A DNA stretch of 64,000 nt from Burkholderia oklahomensis C6786 (GCF_000959365.1 NZ_CP009556.1:744001-808000), one strand, 5' to 3'; shown: positions 36,098 through 46,650, counted from the stretch's first letter. The notes: generated from the sequence alone by a model not told the origin. Program-made: numbers and translations.

Positions 36098-37598
36098 ACG
36101 CGCTCAAACCCAGGCCGACGCTCGCGAGGCCGCGCAGCCCGTCGTCGCGCGCGACGAGTTCGCCGCGCTGCTGCAGAAGGAGTTCAAGCCGAAGACCGCG
36201 GAGGCGCGCGAATCGGTCGAGCGCGCGGTGCGCACGCTCGCGCAGCAGGCGCTCGAGCATACGGTCGGCATGACGACCGACGCGTACAGCAGCGTCAAGC
36301 AGATCATCGCCGAGATCGACCACAAGCTGACCGAGCAGATCAATTTGATCCTGCATCACCAGGAATTCCAGACGCTCGAAGGCGCGTGGCGCGGGCTTCA
36401 CTATCTCGTCACGAACACCGAGACCGACGAGCTGCTGAAGATCAAGGCGCTGCCCGCGTCGCGCAACGAGCTCGCGCGCACGCTGAAGCGCTACAAGGGC
36501 GTCGCGTGGGATCAGAGCCCGTTGTTCCGCAAGGTCTACGAAGAGGAATACGGGCAGTTCGGCGGCGAGCCGTTCGGCTGCCTCGTCGGCGATTTCTACT
36601 TCAATCACAGCCCGCCCGACGTCGAGATGCTCGGCGAGCTGTCGAAGATCGCGGCGGCCGCGCACGCGCCGTTCATCGCGGGCGCGTCGCCGGAGCTGAT
36701 GCAGATGGATTCGTGGCAGGAGCTGTCGAATCCGCGCGACCTGACGAAGATCTTCCAGAACACCGAGTACGCGGCGTGGCGCAGCCTGCGCCAGTCCGAG
36801 GATTCGCGCTACGTCGGGCTCGCGATGCCGCGCTTCCTCGCGCGGCTGCCGTACGGCGCGCGCACGAATCCCGTCGACGAATTCGACTTCGAGGAAGACA
36901 CCGACGCGGCGAGCCACGAACGCTACACATGGGCGAATTCCGCGTACACGATGGCGGCGAACATCAACCGCTCGTTCAAGCTGTACGGCTGGTGCTCGTC
37001 GATCCGCGGCGTCGAATCGGGCGGCGCGGTCGAGGGGCTGCCGTGCCACACGTTCCCGACCGACGACGGCGGCGTCGACCAGAAGTGCCCGACCGAGATC
37101 GCGATCAGCGACCGCCGCGAGGCCGAGCTCGCGAAAAACGGCTTCATGCCGTTCGTCCACCGGAAGAATTCGGATTTCGCGGCGTTCATCGGCGCGCAGT
37201 CGCTGTATCAGCCGGCCGAGTATCACGATCCCGACGCGACCGCGAACGCGCGGCTGTCCGGCCGCCTGCCGTACCTGTTCGCGTGCTGCCGCTTCGCGCA
37301 CTACCTGAAGTGCATCGTGCGCGACAAGATCGGCTCGTTTCGCGAGCGCGACGACATGGAGCGCTGGCTCAACGACTGGATCATGAACTACGTCGACGGC
37401 GATCCGGCGAACTCGTCGCAGGAGACGAAGGCGCGCAAGCCGCTCGCGGCCGCGCAGGTCGTCGTCGAGGAGATCGAGGACAACCCCGGTTATTACGCAT
37501 CGAAGTTCTTCCTGCGGCCGCATTACCAGCTTGAAGGGCTCACCGTGTCGCTGCGGCTCATCTCGAAGCTGCCGTCGGCGAAAGCGGCGGGCGAATGA
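36090..37598 (+). CDS. tssC: T6SS sheath large subunit TssC
   Basis: This 502-residue VipB/TssC protein contains FQTLEGAWRGLHYLV, NPRDLTKIF, YVGLAMPRFLARLPYG and FLRPHYQLEGLTVSLRLISKLP. The ATG at 36090 lies inside the end of tssB, giving coupled translation. Length and motifs are standard. ClpV recycles this sheath after contraction. Confidence 0.96.
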   Translation: MNERAQTQADAREAAQPVVARDEFAALLQKEFKPKTAEARESVERAVRTLAQQALEHTVGMTTDAYSSVKQIIAEIDHKLTEQINLILHHQEFQTLEGAWRGLHYLVTNTETDELLKIKALPASRNELARTLKRYKGVAWDQSPLFRKVYEEEYGQFGGEPFGCLVGDFYFNHSPPDVEMLGELSKIAAAAHAPFIAGASPELMQMDSWQELSNPRDLTKIFQNTEYAAWRSLRQSEDSRYVGLAMPRFLARLPYGARTNPVDEFDFEEDTDAASHERYTWANSAYTMAANINRSFKLYGWCSSIRGVESGGAVEGLPCHTFPTDDGGVDQKCPTEIAISDRREAELAKNGFMPFVHRKNSDFAAFIGAQSLYQPAEYHDPDATANARLSGRLPYLFACCRFAHYLKCIVRDKIGSFRERDDMERWLNDWIMNYVDGDPANSSQETKARKPLAAAQVVVEEIEDNPGYYASKFFLRPHYQLEGLTVSLRLISKLPSAKAAGE

Positions 37599-37654
37599 GC
37601 GTCACCGACTGACATTCGACTGACATCCCCCAATCAACCAGGACGGAGAGATCG

Positions 37655-38146
37655 ATGGGCGTGGCAATGTTTATGAAAGTGGACGGCGTCACCGGCGAAT
37701 CGGCCGACGCACAGCACAAGGGCTGGACCGACATCCAGTCGTTCTCGTGGGGCGCGAGCCAACCGGGCGCGATGGCGAGCGGCAGCGGCGGCAACGCCGG
37801 CAAGGCGAGCTTCAACGATCTCGTCGTCGCCGCCTACATGGACAAGGGGGCGCCGGCGATCATCAAGAACTGCGCGAGCGGCAAGCACCTGTCGACGGTC
37901 GAGATCTCCGCGTGCAAGACGGGCGGCTCGCAGATCGAGTTCATGCGCGTGACGCTGCAGGAGGTGCTCGTCACGTCGGCGCAGATCGCGGGCGTCGATC
38001 CGGGCGACGCGGCCGACCGGCTGATGATGCAGTACGGCTTCCAGGCCGCGAAGGTCAAGAAGCAGTACTGGCAGCAGACCGACAGCGGCGGCAAGGGCGC
38101 CGAAGTGTCGGTCGGCTGGAACATCAAGGAAAACGCCGAGATGTGA
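37655..38146 (+). CDS. hcp: T6SS tube protein Hcp
   Basis: This is a 163-residue Hcp, the hexameric tube and secreted marker protein. The family text is clear: MKVDGVTGESADAQHKGWTD, IQSFSWGASQPG and GWNIKENAEM at the C-terminus. A good site (GGACGGAGAGATCG) precedes the ATG. The 56-bp gap after tssC is the largest break within the tssA-tssE part and might allow separate regulation. Confidence 0.96.
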   Translation: MGVAMFMKVDGVTGESADAQHKGWTDIQSFSWGASQPGAMASGSGGNAGKASFNDLVVAAYMDKGAPAIIKNCASGKHLSTVEISACKTGGSQIEFMRVTLQEVLVTSAQIAGVDPGDAADRLMMQYGFQAAKVKKQYWQQTDSGGKGAEVSVGWNIKENAEM

Positions 38147-38164
38147 CGGCACGGGACGCGGATC

Positions 38165-38725
38165 ATGGACGACGACGAGCGATCCCGGCGCGACCGGGAG
38201 GGCGGCATGCGCGCCGCACGCGACCGGCTGCAGCCCGCGCTGCTCGACCGGCTGACCGACGCTGAACCGCAGCGGCGCACGGAGCCGCCGGACGCGCAGG
38301 CGATCGGCGGCGACCGGCTGCGCGCGGCGGTGCTGCGCGATCTGTCGTGGCTGCTCAACACGCGCAACGGCGAGGATGGCTTCGTCGACTGGTCGGCGTT
38401 CGCGCACGCGCAGGCGTCGGTGCTCAACTACGGGATGCGGCCGCTCGTCGGCAAGCCGATGTCCGGCGTCGAGCGGATGTCGGTCGAGGCGTCGATTCGC
38501 GATGCGATCGTGCGCTTCGAGCCGCGCATCGCGCCCGACAGCGTCGAGGTCCGCAGCGTGCTCGACGCGCCGGACGGCGCGGCGGGCGAGCGCCGGCACA
38601 ACGTGCTGATGTTCGAGATCAAGGGCACGCTGTGGTCGGTGCCGCATCCGGTCGAGTTCGTGCTGCGCTCGGATCTCGATCTGGAGACGGGCGCGATGTC
38701 GCTGCAATCGGCGGCGGGAGGCTGA
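38165..38725 (+). CDS. tssE: T6SS baseplate protein TssE
   Basis: This 186-residue gp25-like protein has LQPALLDRLTDAEP near residue 20, RDLSWLLNTRNG, VLNYGMRPL and a C-terminal strand (ALWSVPHPVEFVLRSDLDLE-like) typical of TssE. It forms part of the wedge with TssF, TssG and TssK. It is followed after 4 bp by tssF. The N-terminal 20 residues are unusually charged. Confidence 0.93.
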   Translation: MDDDERSRRDREGGMRAARDRLQPALLDRLTDAEPQRRTEPPDAQAIGGDRLRAAVLRDLSWLLNTRNGEDGFVDWSAFAHAQASVLNYGMRPLVGKPMSGVERMSVEASIRDAIVRFEPRIAPDSVEVRSVLDAPDGAAGERRHNVLMFEIKGTLWSVPHPVEFVLRSDLDLETGAMSLQSAAGG

Positions 38726-38729
38726 CGCG

Positions 38730-40601
38730 ATGGACACGCGCCTCCTCGAGTACTACAACCGCGAGCTCGCGTATCTGCGCGAGCTCGGCGGCGAGTTCGC
38801 GCAGCAGTTTCCGAAGGCCGCCGCGCGCTTGCGGATGCACGATTCGGGGCCGCCCGATCCGTACGTCGAGCGGCTGCTCGAAGGCTTCAGCTTTCTGACC
38901 GCGCGCGTGCAGCTCAAGATGGACGCGGAGTTTCCGCGCTTCACGCAGACGCTGCTCGACGCCGTGTATCCCGGCTACGTCGCGCCGATCCCGTCGATGG
39001 CGATCGTGCGGTTCACGCCGATGATGAACGAGGGCAGTCTCGCGCAAGGCTACCGGCTGCCGGCCGGCACCGCGCTGCGCGCGCGGCCGGCCGCGTCCGA
39101 GCAGACCGCGTGCGAGTTCCGCACCGCGCACGATCTGACGCTGTGGCCGCTCGAACTGACGGCCGCGGCGGTGACGGGCGCGCCCGCGTATCTGCCGCGC
39201 TCGGCGACGGCCGCGCGCCGCGACGTGCGCGGCGCGCTGCGGATCCGGCTGAAGGCGCGCGGCGGCGCGAGCCTCGCGCAGTTGCCGATCGACCGGCTGA
39301 TGTTCCATCTCGCCGGCCCCGAGCGCGACGCGCTGCATCTGCTCGAACTGATCGCCGCGCACACGATCGGCGTCGTCTGTCACGACACGGGCCAGCCGCC
39401 GCGCTGGCTGCACGTGCTCGGCGCCGGCGCGATCGTCCATCAGGGCTTCGACGCCGGCCAGGCGCTATTGCCCGACGATGGCCGCGGTTTCCAGGGCTAT
39501 CGGCTGCTGCGCGAGTACTTCGCGTTTCCCGCGCGTTTCCTGTTCTTCAGCGTCGAAGGCCTGCGGCCGGCGCTCGCGCGCGCGACGGGCGACGAGTTCG
39601 AGCTGACGCTGCTGCTCGACCGGCACGACGCGGCGCTCGAGAACAGCGTCGATGCGCGGCATCTCGCGCTGAACTGCACGCCGGCCGTGAACCTGTTCGC
39701 GCGCCGTGCCGACCGGATTCCGATCCATCCGGGCGCGCGCGAGCATCACGTCGTCGTCGACCGCAGCCGGCCGCTCGACTACGAGGTCTACGCGGTGCAG
39801 CGGCTCGCGAGCGAGCAGCGCGACGATGGGCAGGTGCGCGAGTTCCGGCCGTTCCACGCGTCGTTCGCCGGCGACGACGGCAACTACGGCGCGTACTACA
39901 CGGTGCGCCGCGAGCCGCGCCTCGTGTCCGCGCAGGCGCGCGCGAACGGCACGCGCACCGGCTACGTCGGCAGCGAGACGTACGTGTCGCTCGTCGACAG
40001 CGATTGCGCGCCGTACGACGAATCGATGCGCTATCTGTCCGTCGACACGCTGTGCACGAACCGCGATCTCGTGCTGCTGCAGCCGCCCGGCGACGCGAAC
40101 ACGTTCACGCTGCGCGTGTCGGCGCCCGTCGAGCGGATCGCGCCGATTCGCGGGCCGTCGCGGCCGCGCCCGCCGATCGCCGACGCGCAGACCGCGTGGC
40201 GGCTCGTCAGCCATCTCGGGCTCGCGCGCCACACGCTGACCGACGTCGACGACGAAGACGGCGCGCGCGTGCTGCGCGAGCTGCTCGGCCTGCACGCGGA
40301 CCCGGCCGATGCGGCGATGCGCCGGCAGATCGACGGCGTGCATCGCGTCGCGTTCACGCCGGTGTTTCGCCGGCTGCCCGCCGCCGGGCCGCTGATGTTC
40401 GGGCGCGGCGTGCAGGTCGACGTGACCGTCGACGATCACGCATTCTCCGGCGACAGCCCGTTTCTGCTCGGCGCGGTGCTCGAGCAGTTCTTCGCGCGGC
40501 ACGTGTCGATCAACTCGTTCGCCGAATGCGTGCTGAGCAGCGCGCAGCGCGGCAGGCTTGCGCAATGGCCGGCGCGCGTCGGCAGGCGGCCCGCGATATG
40601 A
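38730..40601 (+). CDS. tssF: T6SS baseplate protein TssF
   Basis: This 623-residue VasA/ImpG family protein opens with LLEYYNRELAYLRELGGEFA, then FPKAAARLRM and VERLLEGFSFLTARVQLKMD, the diagnostic start of TssF. The remainder is uninterrupted to the usual C-terminus. It overlaps tssG by 4 bp (ATGA). It is a wedge component of the baseplate. Confidence 0.95.
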   Translation: MDTRLLEYYNRELAYLRELGGEFAQQFPKAAARLRMHDSGPPDPYVERLLEGFSFLTARVQLKMDAEFPRFTQTLLDAVYPGYVAPIPSMAIVRFTPMMNEGSLAQGYRLPAGTALRARPAASEQTACEFRTAHDLTLWPLELTAAAVTGAPAYLPRSATAARRDVRGALRIRLKARGGASLAQLPIDRLMFHLAGPERDALHLLELIAAHTIGVVCHDTGQPPRWLHVLGAGAIVHQGFDAGQALLPDDGRGFQGYRLLREYFAFPARFLFFSVEGLRPALARATGDEFELTLLLDRHDAALENSVDARHLALNCTPAVNLFARRADRIPIHPGAREHHVVVDRSRPLDYEVYAVQRLASEQRDDGQVREFRPFHASFAGDDGNYGAYYTVRREPRLVSAQARANGTRTGYVGSETYVSLVDSDCAPYDESMRYLSVDTLCTNRDLVLLQPPGDANTFTLRVSAPVERIAPIRGPSRPRPPIADAQTAWRLVSHLGLARHTLTDVDDEDGARVLRELLGLHADPADAAMRRQIDGVHRVAFTPVFRRLPAAGPLMFGRGVQVDVTVDDHAFSGDSPFLLGAVLEQFFARHVSINSFAECVLSSAQRGRLAQWPARVGRRPAI

Positions 40602-41767
40602 CGACGAACCCGAAACCTTCGGCCGCGAACGCGGGCGCGAATGCAAATGCAAGCGCCGATGCCGCGCGCCGCGACGCATGGTGGCGCCGCCTGCGCGCCG
40701 CGCCGCACGGCTACGACCTGTTCCAGGCGCTGCGCTGGCTCGACGCGCTGTCGCCGGAGCACGCGCCGTTCGGCTATGCGTCGCGGCCGCACGACGAGCC
40801 GGTGCGGCTCGGCCAGGCGCCGTCGCTGACGTTCGCGGCGGCGATGCTGGCCGGCGTGCGCGACGATGGCCCGAGGCCGCGCATCGCGATTCACGGCTTC
40901 GGGCTGTTCGGGCCGAACGGGCCGCTGCCGTCGCATCTGACCGAATACGCGTACGAGCGCGTGAAGCAGCATGACGATCCGACTTTTGCCGCGTTCGCCG
41001 ATCTGTTCCATCACCGGCTGATCCTGCTGTTCTACCGCGCGTGGGCCGATGCGCAGCCGACCGTCAGCCTCGACCGACCGGCGCGCGCGCGGTTCGACAC
41101 GTACGTCGCGAGCCTGATCGGGCGGCGCGGCGAGCCGTCCGGCGACGCGTCGCGCGCCGCGGACGCGCTCGCGCCGCACGCGAAGTATTTCCATGCGGGC
41201 CATCTGGTGCGGCACACGCGCAATCCGGAAGGGCTCGTGCAGATCCTGCGACGCTACTTCGGCGTGCGCGCGCGAATCGTCGAGCACGTGCCGCAATGGG
41301 TGATGCTCGACCGCGCGCAGCGCTGCGCGATCCGCGCGACGCGGCCGACGCTGCCGCTCGGCGGCACCGTGCTCGGCTGCGCGGTGCGCGATGCGCAGTC
41401 GCGCTTCCGGATCGTGCTCGGCCCGCTGACGCTCGACGCATACCGGCAGTTCCTGCCGGGCGGCGTGCACGCTCGGCAGCTCGCGCAATGGGTGCGCGAA
41501 TACGTCGGCATCGAATTCGACTGGGACGTGCAGCTCGAGCTCGCGCACGACGAGGTGCCGGCGCTCGCGCTCGGCAGCCGCCACGGGCTCGGCCGCACCG
41601 CGTGGCTCGGCGAGCGGCTCGATCCCGGCCCCGCGCGCGATCTCGTGCTCGGCTACGACGCGCGCGCCCGCCGCGCCCGCGGCGCGAGCGCCGGCATCAC
41701 GAGCGCGCGAGCGCCGGCGGCCGATCGGGCCGCCGACGCCGCTGCGCTCCATCGACAACCTGCCTGA
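40598..41767 (+). CDS. tssG: T6SS baseplate protein TssG
   Basis: This 389-residue VasB/ImpH protein contains YDLFQALRWLDALSPEHAP, SLTFAAAMLAGV, FGLFGPNGPLPSHLTEYAYE and FYRAWADAQP. All are standard for TssG. It has an unusual Asn/Ala-rich start (residues 1-20) and an Ala/Arg-rich end. Translation is coupled to tssF through ATGA. The next gene, clpV, starts 12 bp later. Confidence 0.95.
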   Translation: MTTNPKPSAANAGANANASADAARRDAWWRRLRAAPHGYDLFQALRWLDALSPEHAPFGYASRPHDEPVRLGQAPSLTFAAAMLAGVRDDGPRPRIAIHGFGLFGPNGPLPSHLTEYAYERVKQHDDPTFAAFADLFHHRLILLFYRAWADAQPTVSLDRPARARFDTYVASLIGRRGEPSGDASRAADALAPHAKYFHAGHLVRHTRNPEGLVQILRRYFGVRARIVEHVPQWVMLDRAQRCAIRATRPTLPLGGTVLGCAVRDAQSRFRIVLGPLTLDAYRQFLPGGVHARQLAQWVREYVGIEFDWDVQLELAHDEVPALALGSRHGLGRTAWLGERLDPGPARDLVLGYDARARRARGASAGITSARAPAADRAADAAALHRQPA

Positions 41768-41779
41768 ACGGAAACCGCC

Positions 41780-44434
41780 ATGTCCGATATCGGCCGAGTG
41801 ACCTTGTTCGGAAAGCTGAATGCTTTCCTCTACGAGACGCTGGAGCAGGCGACCGGCTTCTGCCGGCTGCGCGGCAATCCTTATGTCGAGCTCGTGCATT
41901 GGTTGAACCAGATGCTCCAGCGCCCGGACAGCGACGTGCATCGCGTGCTGCGCCGCTTCGACATCGATGCGGCTTCGGTGGATCGCGGGATCGTCGCGGC
42001 GCTCGACCGGCTGCCGCGCGGCGCCGGTTCGGTGTCCGATCTGTCCGCGCACATCGACGAGGCGGTCGAGCGCGCGTGGGTCTACGCGACGCTCAAGTAC
42101 GACGCGACGCAGATCCGCAGCGCGGTGCTGCTGCTCGCGATCGTCAAGACGACGCAGCTGCGCAACGTGCTGTACGCGGTCTCGCGCGACTTCGAGCGGA
42201 TCGTGCCGGACGTGCTCGCCAACGAGCTCGGGCAGATCGTCGACGGTTCGCCGGAAGCGCCGCCGCCCGCCGCGCGCGCATCGGCGGGCGGCGGCGCGCA
42301 GCCGGCGTCGGCGCGCGAAGGCTCGGCGCTCGCGCGCTACGCGGTCGATCTCACGGCGCGCGCGCGGGCGGGCGAGATCGATCCGGTCGTCGGCCGAGAT
42401 AGCGAGATTCGCCAGATCGTCGACATCCTGCTGCGGCGCCGGCAGAACAATCCGCTCCTCGTCGGCGAGGCGGGCGTCGGCAAGACCGCGGTCGCCGAAG
42501 GCTTCGCGCTGCGCATCGTCGCGGGCGACGTGCCGCCGCCGCTGCGCGACGTCGAGCTGTATCTGCTCGACATCGGCTTGTTGCAGGCCGGCGCGAGCGT
42601 GAAGGGCGAATTCGAGAGCCGCCTGCGCGGCGTGATCGACGAGGCGACGTCGAGCGAGCGGCCCGTCATTCTGTTCATCGACGAAGTGCATACGCTCGTC
42701 GGCGCGGGCGGCGCGGCGGGCACGGGCGACGCGGCGAACCTGCTGAAGCCGGCGCTCGCGCGTGGGCTGTTGCGCACGATCGGCGCGACGACATGGTCCG
42801 AATACAAGCAGTACATCGAGAAGGACCCGGCGCTGACGCGGCGCTTCCAGCTCGTGCAGGTGCGCGAGCCCGAAGAGGATGCGGCGATGACGATGCTGCG
42901 CGGGCTCGCCGCGAAGCTCGAAGCGCACCATCGCGTGCTCGTGCTCGACGACGCGCTGCAGGCAGCCGTCACGCTGTCGCATCGCTACATCCCGGCGCGG
43001 CAGTTGCCCGACAAGGCGATCAGCCTGCTCGACACCGCGTGCGCGCGCGTCGCCGTGAGCCAGCACGCGGTGCCCGCGCCGATCGAGGATGCGCGGCGGC
43101 GGATCGACAGTCTGCGCGTCGAGCGCGAGCTGATCGGGCGCGAGTGCGCGCTCGGCGCGGGCGACGCATCGCGGCTCGATGCGATCGACGCGTCGATCGC
43201 GAGCGAACAGACCGTGCTCGATACGCTCGATGCGCGCTGGCAGGCGGAGCGCGACGCGCTCGACAAGATCGTCGACTGGCGCGCTTCGCTGCTCGACGAC
43301 GATCCGTCGCGCGCGCTCGATGCGACGGCGCGCGCGGATGTGCAGGCGAAGCTCTCGACCGCGTTGCGCGAGCTCGCCGATTTGCAAGGCGAGACGCCGC
43401 TCGTGCTGCCCGCGGTCGACACGCACGCGGTGGCCGCCGTCGTGTCCGACTGGACCGGCATCCCGCTCGGCCGGATGGTGCGCGACGAGATGCAATCGGT
43501 GCTGAAGCTGGCCGATACGCTCGCCGAGCGCGTCGTCGGCCAGCGGCATGCGGTCGAGTTGATCGCCGAGCGGATTCAGACGGCGCGCGCGCGGCTCGAC
43601 GATCCCGCGAAGCCGCACGGCGTGTTCCTGTTGTGCGGGCCGTCCGGCGTCGGCAAGACCGAGACCGCGCTCGCGCTCGCCGACATGCTGTACGGCGGCG
43701 AGCACAACGCGATCACGATCAACATGAGCGAATTCCAGGAGGCGCACACGGTGTCGACGCTGAAGGGTGCGCCGCCCGGCTACGTCGGCTACGGACAGGG
43801 CGGCGTGCTGACCGAAGCGGTGCGGCGGCGGCCATACAGCGTCGTGCTGCTCGACGAAATCGAGAAGGCGCACCGCGACGTGCATGAAATATTTTTTCAG
43901 GTGTTCGACAAAGGCTGGATGGAAGACGGCGAGGGACGCTACATCGACTTTCGCAACACGGTGATCATCCTCACGTCGAACGTCGGCTCCGAACGCGTGA
44001 TTCAGCTGTGCCGCGATCCGCAGCGTCTGCCCGATGCGCAGACATTGACCGACGCGCTGCGCGCGCCGCTGCGCGAAGTGTTTCCCGCCGCATTGCTCGG
44101 ACGACTGACCGTCGTGCCGTACTACCCGCTGACCGACGAGATGCTCGCGCGGATCGTCGCGCTGCAGCTCGCACGCATCGAGCGCCGCATCGAAGCGCAT
44201 CACGGGATCGAACTGCATTGCGCCGATTCGGCGACCGCGCTGATCGTCGAGCGCTGCCGGACGATCGAGTCCGGCGGCCGGATGGTCGACGCGATCCTCA
44301 CGCATACGGTGCTGCCACGCATCAGCCAGGAGATCCTGCGCGCGACGATCGAAGGGCGCGCGTTGTCGGGGATCGAAGTGAGTGCGGACGAAGGCCAGTT
44401 CGTTTATCGATTCGAAGAGGAGGGGGCGACGTGA
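41780..44434 (+). CDS. clpV: T6SS AAA+ ATPase ClpV (TssH)
   Basis: This 884-residue Clp-family ATPase disassembles the contracted sheath. The N-domain (residues 1-150) is followed by two AAA modules: Walker A GEAGVGKT near 229 with VILFIDEVHTLVGAG, and GPSGVGKTETA near 620 with VLLDEIEKAH. The spacing and VSDWTGIPLGRMVRDE mark the ClpV/ClpB group. There is a GTGA overlap with vgrG. It appears fully functional. Confidence 0.95.
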   Translation: MSDIGRVTLFGKLNAFLYETLEQATGFCRLRGNPYVELVHWLNQMLQRPDSDVHRVLRRFDIDAASVDRGIVAALDRLPRGAGSVSDLSAHIDEAVERAWVYATLKYDATQIRSAVLLLAIVKTTQLRNVLYAVSRDFERIVPDVLANELGQIVDGSPEAPPPAARASAGGGAQPASAREGSALARYAVDLTARARAGEIDPVVGRDSEIRQIVDILLRRRQNNPLLVGEAGVGKTAVAEGFALRIVAGDVPPPLRDVELYLLDIGLLQAGASVKGEFESRLRGVIDEATSSERPVILFIDEVHTLVGAGGAAGTGDAANLLKPALARGLLRTIGATTWSEYKQYIEKDPALTRRFQLVQVREPEEDAAMTMLRGLAAKLEAHHRVLVLDDALQAAVTLSHRYIPARQLPDKAISLLDTACARVAVSQHAVPAPIEDARRRIDSLRVERELIGRECALGAGDASRLDAIDASIASEQTVLDTLDARWQAERDALDKIVDWRASLLDDDPSRALDATARADVQAKLSTALRELADLQGETPLVLPAVDTHAVAAVVSDWTGIPLGRMVRDEMQSVLKLADTLAERVVGQRHAVELIAERIQTARARLDDPAKPHGVFLLCGPSGVGKTETALALADMLYGGEHNAITINMSEFQEAHTVSTLKGAPPGYVGYGQGGVLTEAVRRRPYSVVLLDEIEKAHRDVHEIFFQVFDKGWMEDGEGRYIDFRNTVIILTSNVGSERVIQLCRDPQRLPDAQTLTDALRAPLREVFPAALLGRLTVVPYYPLTDEMLARIVALQLARIERRIEAHHGIELHCADSATALIVERCRTIESGGRMVDAILTHTVLPRISQEILRATIEGRALSGIEVSADEGQFVYRFEEEGAT

Positions 44435-46635
44435 CCCGCGTGTTCACACTCGACAGCCTGCACGGAGACGACCTGAAGTTCCACCGGCTCTACGGCGAGG
44501 AAGCGCTCGGGCGAATGTTCGACTTCCAGATCGAAGCGCTCGCCGACAATCACAGCCTGTCGCTGAAGGCGCTGCTCGGCAAGCCGGTGACGGTGCGCAT
44601 CCGGCAGCAGGACGAATCGGAGCGCTATCTGAACGGAATCGTCGCGCGGGCGTCGCTCGTCGGGCGGCGTGCTGAGCGCCATTATGGCTACCAGCTGATC
44701 GTGCGTCCGTGGCTGTGGCTCGCGACGCGCCGCTCCGATTGCCGGATCTTCCAGAACAAGACGGTGCCCGAGATCGTGCAGGAAGTGCTCGCATCGTACG
44801 GATTCCCGATTGAAAACCATCTGACCGACACGTACACGCCGCGCGACTACTGCGTGCAGTACAACGAGACCGACGCGGCGTTCGTGTCGCGGCTGATGGA
44901 GTTCGAAGGCATCTATTACTACTTCAAGCACGCCGCGCAGACGCATACGCTGATGCTGTGCGACGCGATGTCGTCGCACGTCGCGCTGCCGGGCTACGAG
45001 CACATTCCGTTCATCGCGCGCGACCGCACCGCGATCGCCGACGAAGAGCACATCGACAGCTGGCTGCCCGCGCAGGAAGTGAGCATCGGCAAGCACGAGA
45101 CGAGCGACTACGACTACACGAAGCCGCGCGCGGATCTGTCCGCGCAGAAGATCGATCCGCGCGGCCACGATCATGACAGCTTCGCGTCGTTCGAATGGCC
45201 CGGCGGCTATCGCGACGACGAGCCGGGCGCGCATTACAGCCGCGTGCGGCTCGAAGAGCAGCAGGCCGAGCACGAGCGCGCGCTCGCGCGCACCGACGTG
45301 CGCGGCATCGCGCCCGGCTATCTGTTCACGCTCGAACATTGCCCGCGCGCCGACCAGAACCGCGAATACCTGATTGTGCGCTGCCAGTATCGGTTTCAGG
45401 AGAACGCATACGCGACCGACAGCGGCAACGAGGCGGTCGTGCACGAATCGCAGACGCTCGTGCAGCCGTCGAGCCTGCCGTATCGCTCGCCGCGCGCGAC
45501 GCCGCGGCCGCGCACGAACGGCCCGCAGACGGCGACCGTGGTCGGCCCGAAGGGCGAGGAAATCTGGACGGACCAGTACGGACGCGTGAAGCTGCAATTT
45601 CGTTGGGACCGCTACGGACAGAGCGACCAGAACTCGTCGTGCTGGGTGCGGGTGTCGAGCCCGTGGGCGGGCGGCGGCTTCGGCGGCGTGCAGATTCCGC
45701 GCATCGGCGATGAAGTGGTGGTCGATTTTTTGAATGGCGACCCCGATCAGCCGATCGTGACGGGGCGTGTGTACAACGGCGAAAAGATGCCGCCGTGGGG
45801 GCTGCCTGGGAGCGCGACGCAGAGCGGGCTGCTGTCGCGCTCGTCGCCGGGCGGCACGACCGAGCATTCGAACGCATTTCGTTTCGAGGACAAGAAGGGC
45901 GCGGAGCAGCTATGGATGCACGCGGAACGCAACTTCGACGCGGAGACCGAGCAGGACCACACGCTGTCGGTGGGCCACGATCATTCGCATTCGGTCGGCA
46001 ACGACGAGACGATGAGCGTCACGAACAACCGGCAGAGAAGCGTCGGGCAGAACGAGACGGTGAACATCGGGAAACATCGCGTCGCGCAGATCGGCGGGAA
46101 CGAGACGCACGGCGTCGTGGGCAATCGCACGCGGCAGGTCGGACAGAACGAGGCCGTGACGATCGGCGCGAATCGCGAAGCGACGATCGGCGGCAATCAC
46201 GTGGAGACGGTCGCGAAAGACAAGACCGAAACGATCGGGCTGGGCAAGACGTTGAATGTCACCCAGCACTATCAGACGACTTCGAAAAGCATGAAAACCG
46301 CCGTCGCCGAGCATCACGCCGAGGAGATCGGCTCGCGAACGTCGACGATCGAGAAAGCACACGTGCTCAACGTCGGCGATTCGCAGTCGGTCAACGTCGG
46401 CGCGAGCCACACGATGAGCGTGAAGAACAACGTGCACGTCGGCGCGGGCGATCAGATCGCGCTCGTTTGCGGCGATGCGAGCATCACGCTGAAGAAGGAC
46501 GGCACGATCACGATCAACGGCGTCACGGTGGAATCGAGCGCCAGCGGAAGCCATAGCGTGCGCGGCAAGACGGTGACGTCGTCGGCGACGGGCGAGCACA
46601 CGGTCGAAGGCACGATACTGAAACTGAACCCCTGA
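44431..46635 (+). CDS. vgrG: T6SS spike protein VgrG
   Basis: This 734-residue VgrG starts at a GTG overlapping the clpV stop, with GAGGAGGGGG ahead. The gp27-like part begins GDDLKFHRLYGEEALGRMFDFQIEAL. The gp5 OB-fold contains WVRVSSPWAGGGFGGVQIPRIGDEVVVDFLNGDPDQP-type text, split here as PRIGDEVVVDFLNGDPDQP. The DUF2345-like C-terminus shows repeating N-E-T and N-I-G steps (about 520-690) that make the beta-helical needle. No C-terminal effector domain is attached. The spike probably carries the PAAR/Rhs protein encoded two genes later. Confidence 0.95.
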   Translation: MTRVFTLDSLHGDDLKFHRLYGEEALGRMFDFQIEALADNHSLSLKALLGKPVTVRIRQQDESERYLNGIVARASLVGRRAERHYGYQLIVRPWLWLATRRSDCRIFQNKTVPEIVQEVLASYGFPIENHLTDTYTPRDYCVQYNETDAAFVSRLMEFEGIYYYFKHAAQTHTLMLCDAMSSHVALPGYEHIPFIARDRTAIADEEHIDSWLPAQEVSIGKHETSDYDYTKPRADLSAQKIDPRGHDHDSFASFEWPGGYRDDEPGAHYSRVRLEEQQAEHERALARTDVRGIAPGYLFTLEHCPRADQNREYLIVRCQYRFQENAYATDSGNEAVVHESQTLVQPSSLPYRSPRATPRPRTNGPQTATVVGPKGEEIWTDQYGRVKLQFRWDRYGQSDQNSSCWVRVSSPWAGGGFGGVQIPRIGDEVVVDFLNGDPDQPIVTGRVYNGEKMPPWGLPGSATQSGLLSRSSPGGTTEHSNAFRFEDKKGAEQLWMHAERNFDAETEQDHTLSVGHDHSHSVGNDETMSVTNNRQRSVGQNETVNIGKHRVAQIGGNETHGVVGNRTRQVGQNEAVTIGANREATIGGNHVETVAKDKTETIGLGKTLNVTQHYQTTSKSMKTAVAEHHAEEIGSRTSTIEKAHVLNVGDSQSVNVGASHTMSVKNNVHVGAGDQIALVCGDASITLKKDGTITINGVTVESSASGSHSVRGKTVTSSATGEHTVEGTILKLNP

Positions 46636-46650
46636 CGGGGCGCGAGGATC

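Noticed and set aside
40436..44305. 1289-codon open frame antisense to tssF-clpV
   Set aside because: Same shadow effect; the plus-strand genes are complete and the antisense text has no recognisable domain.
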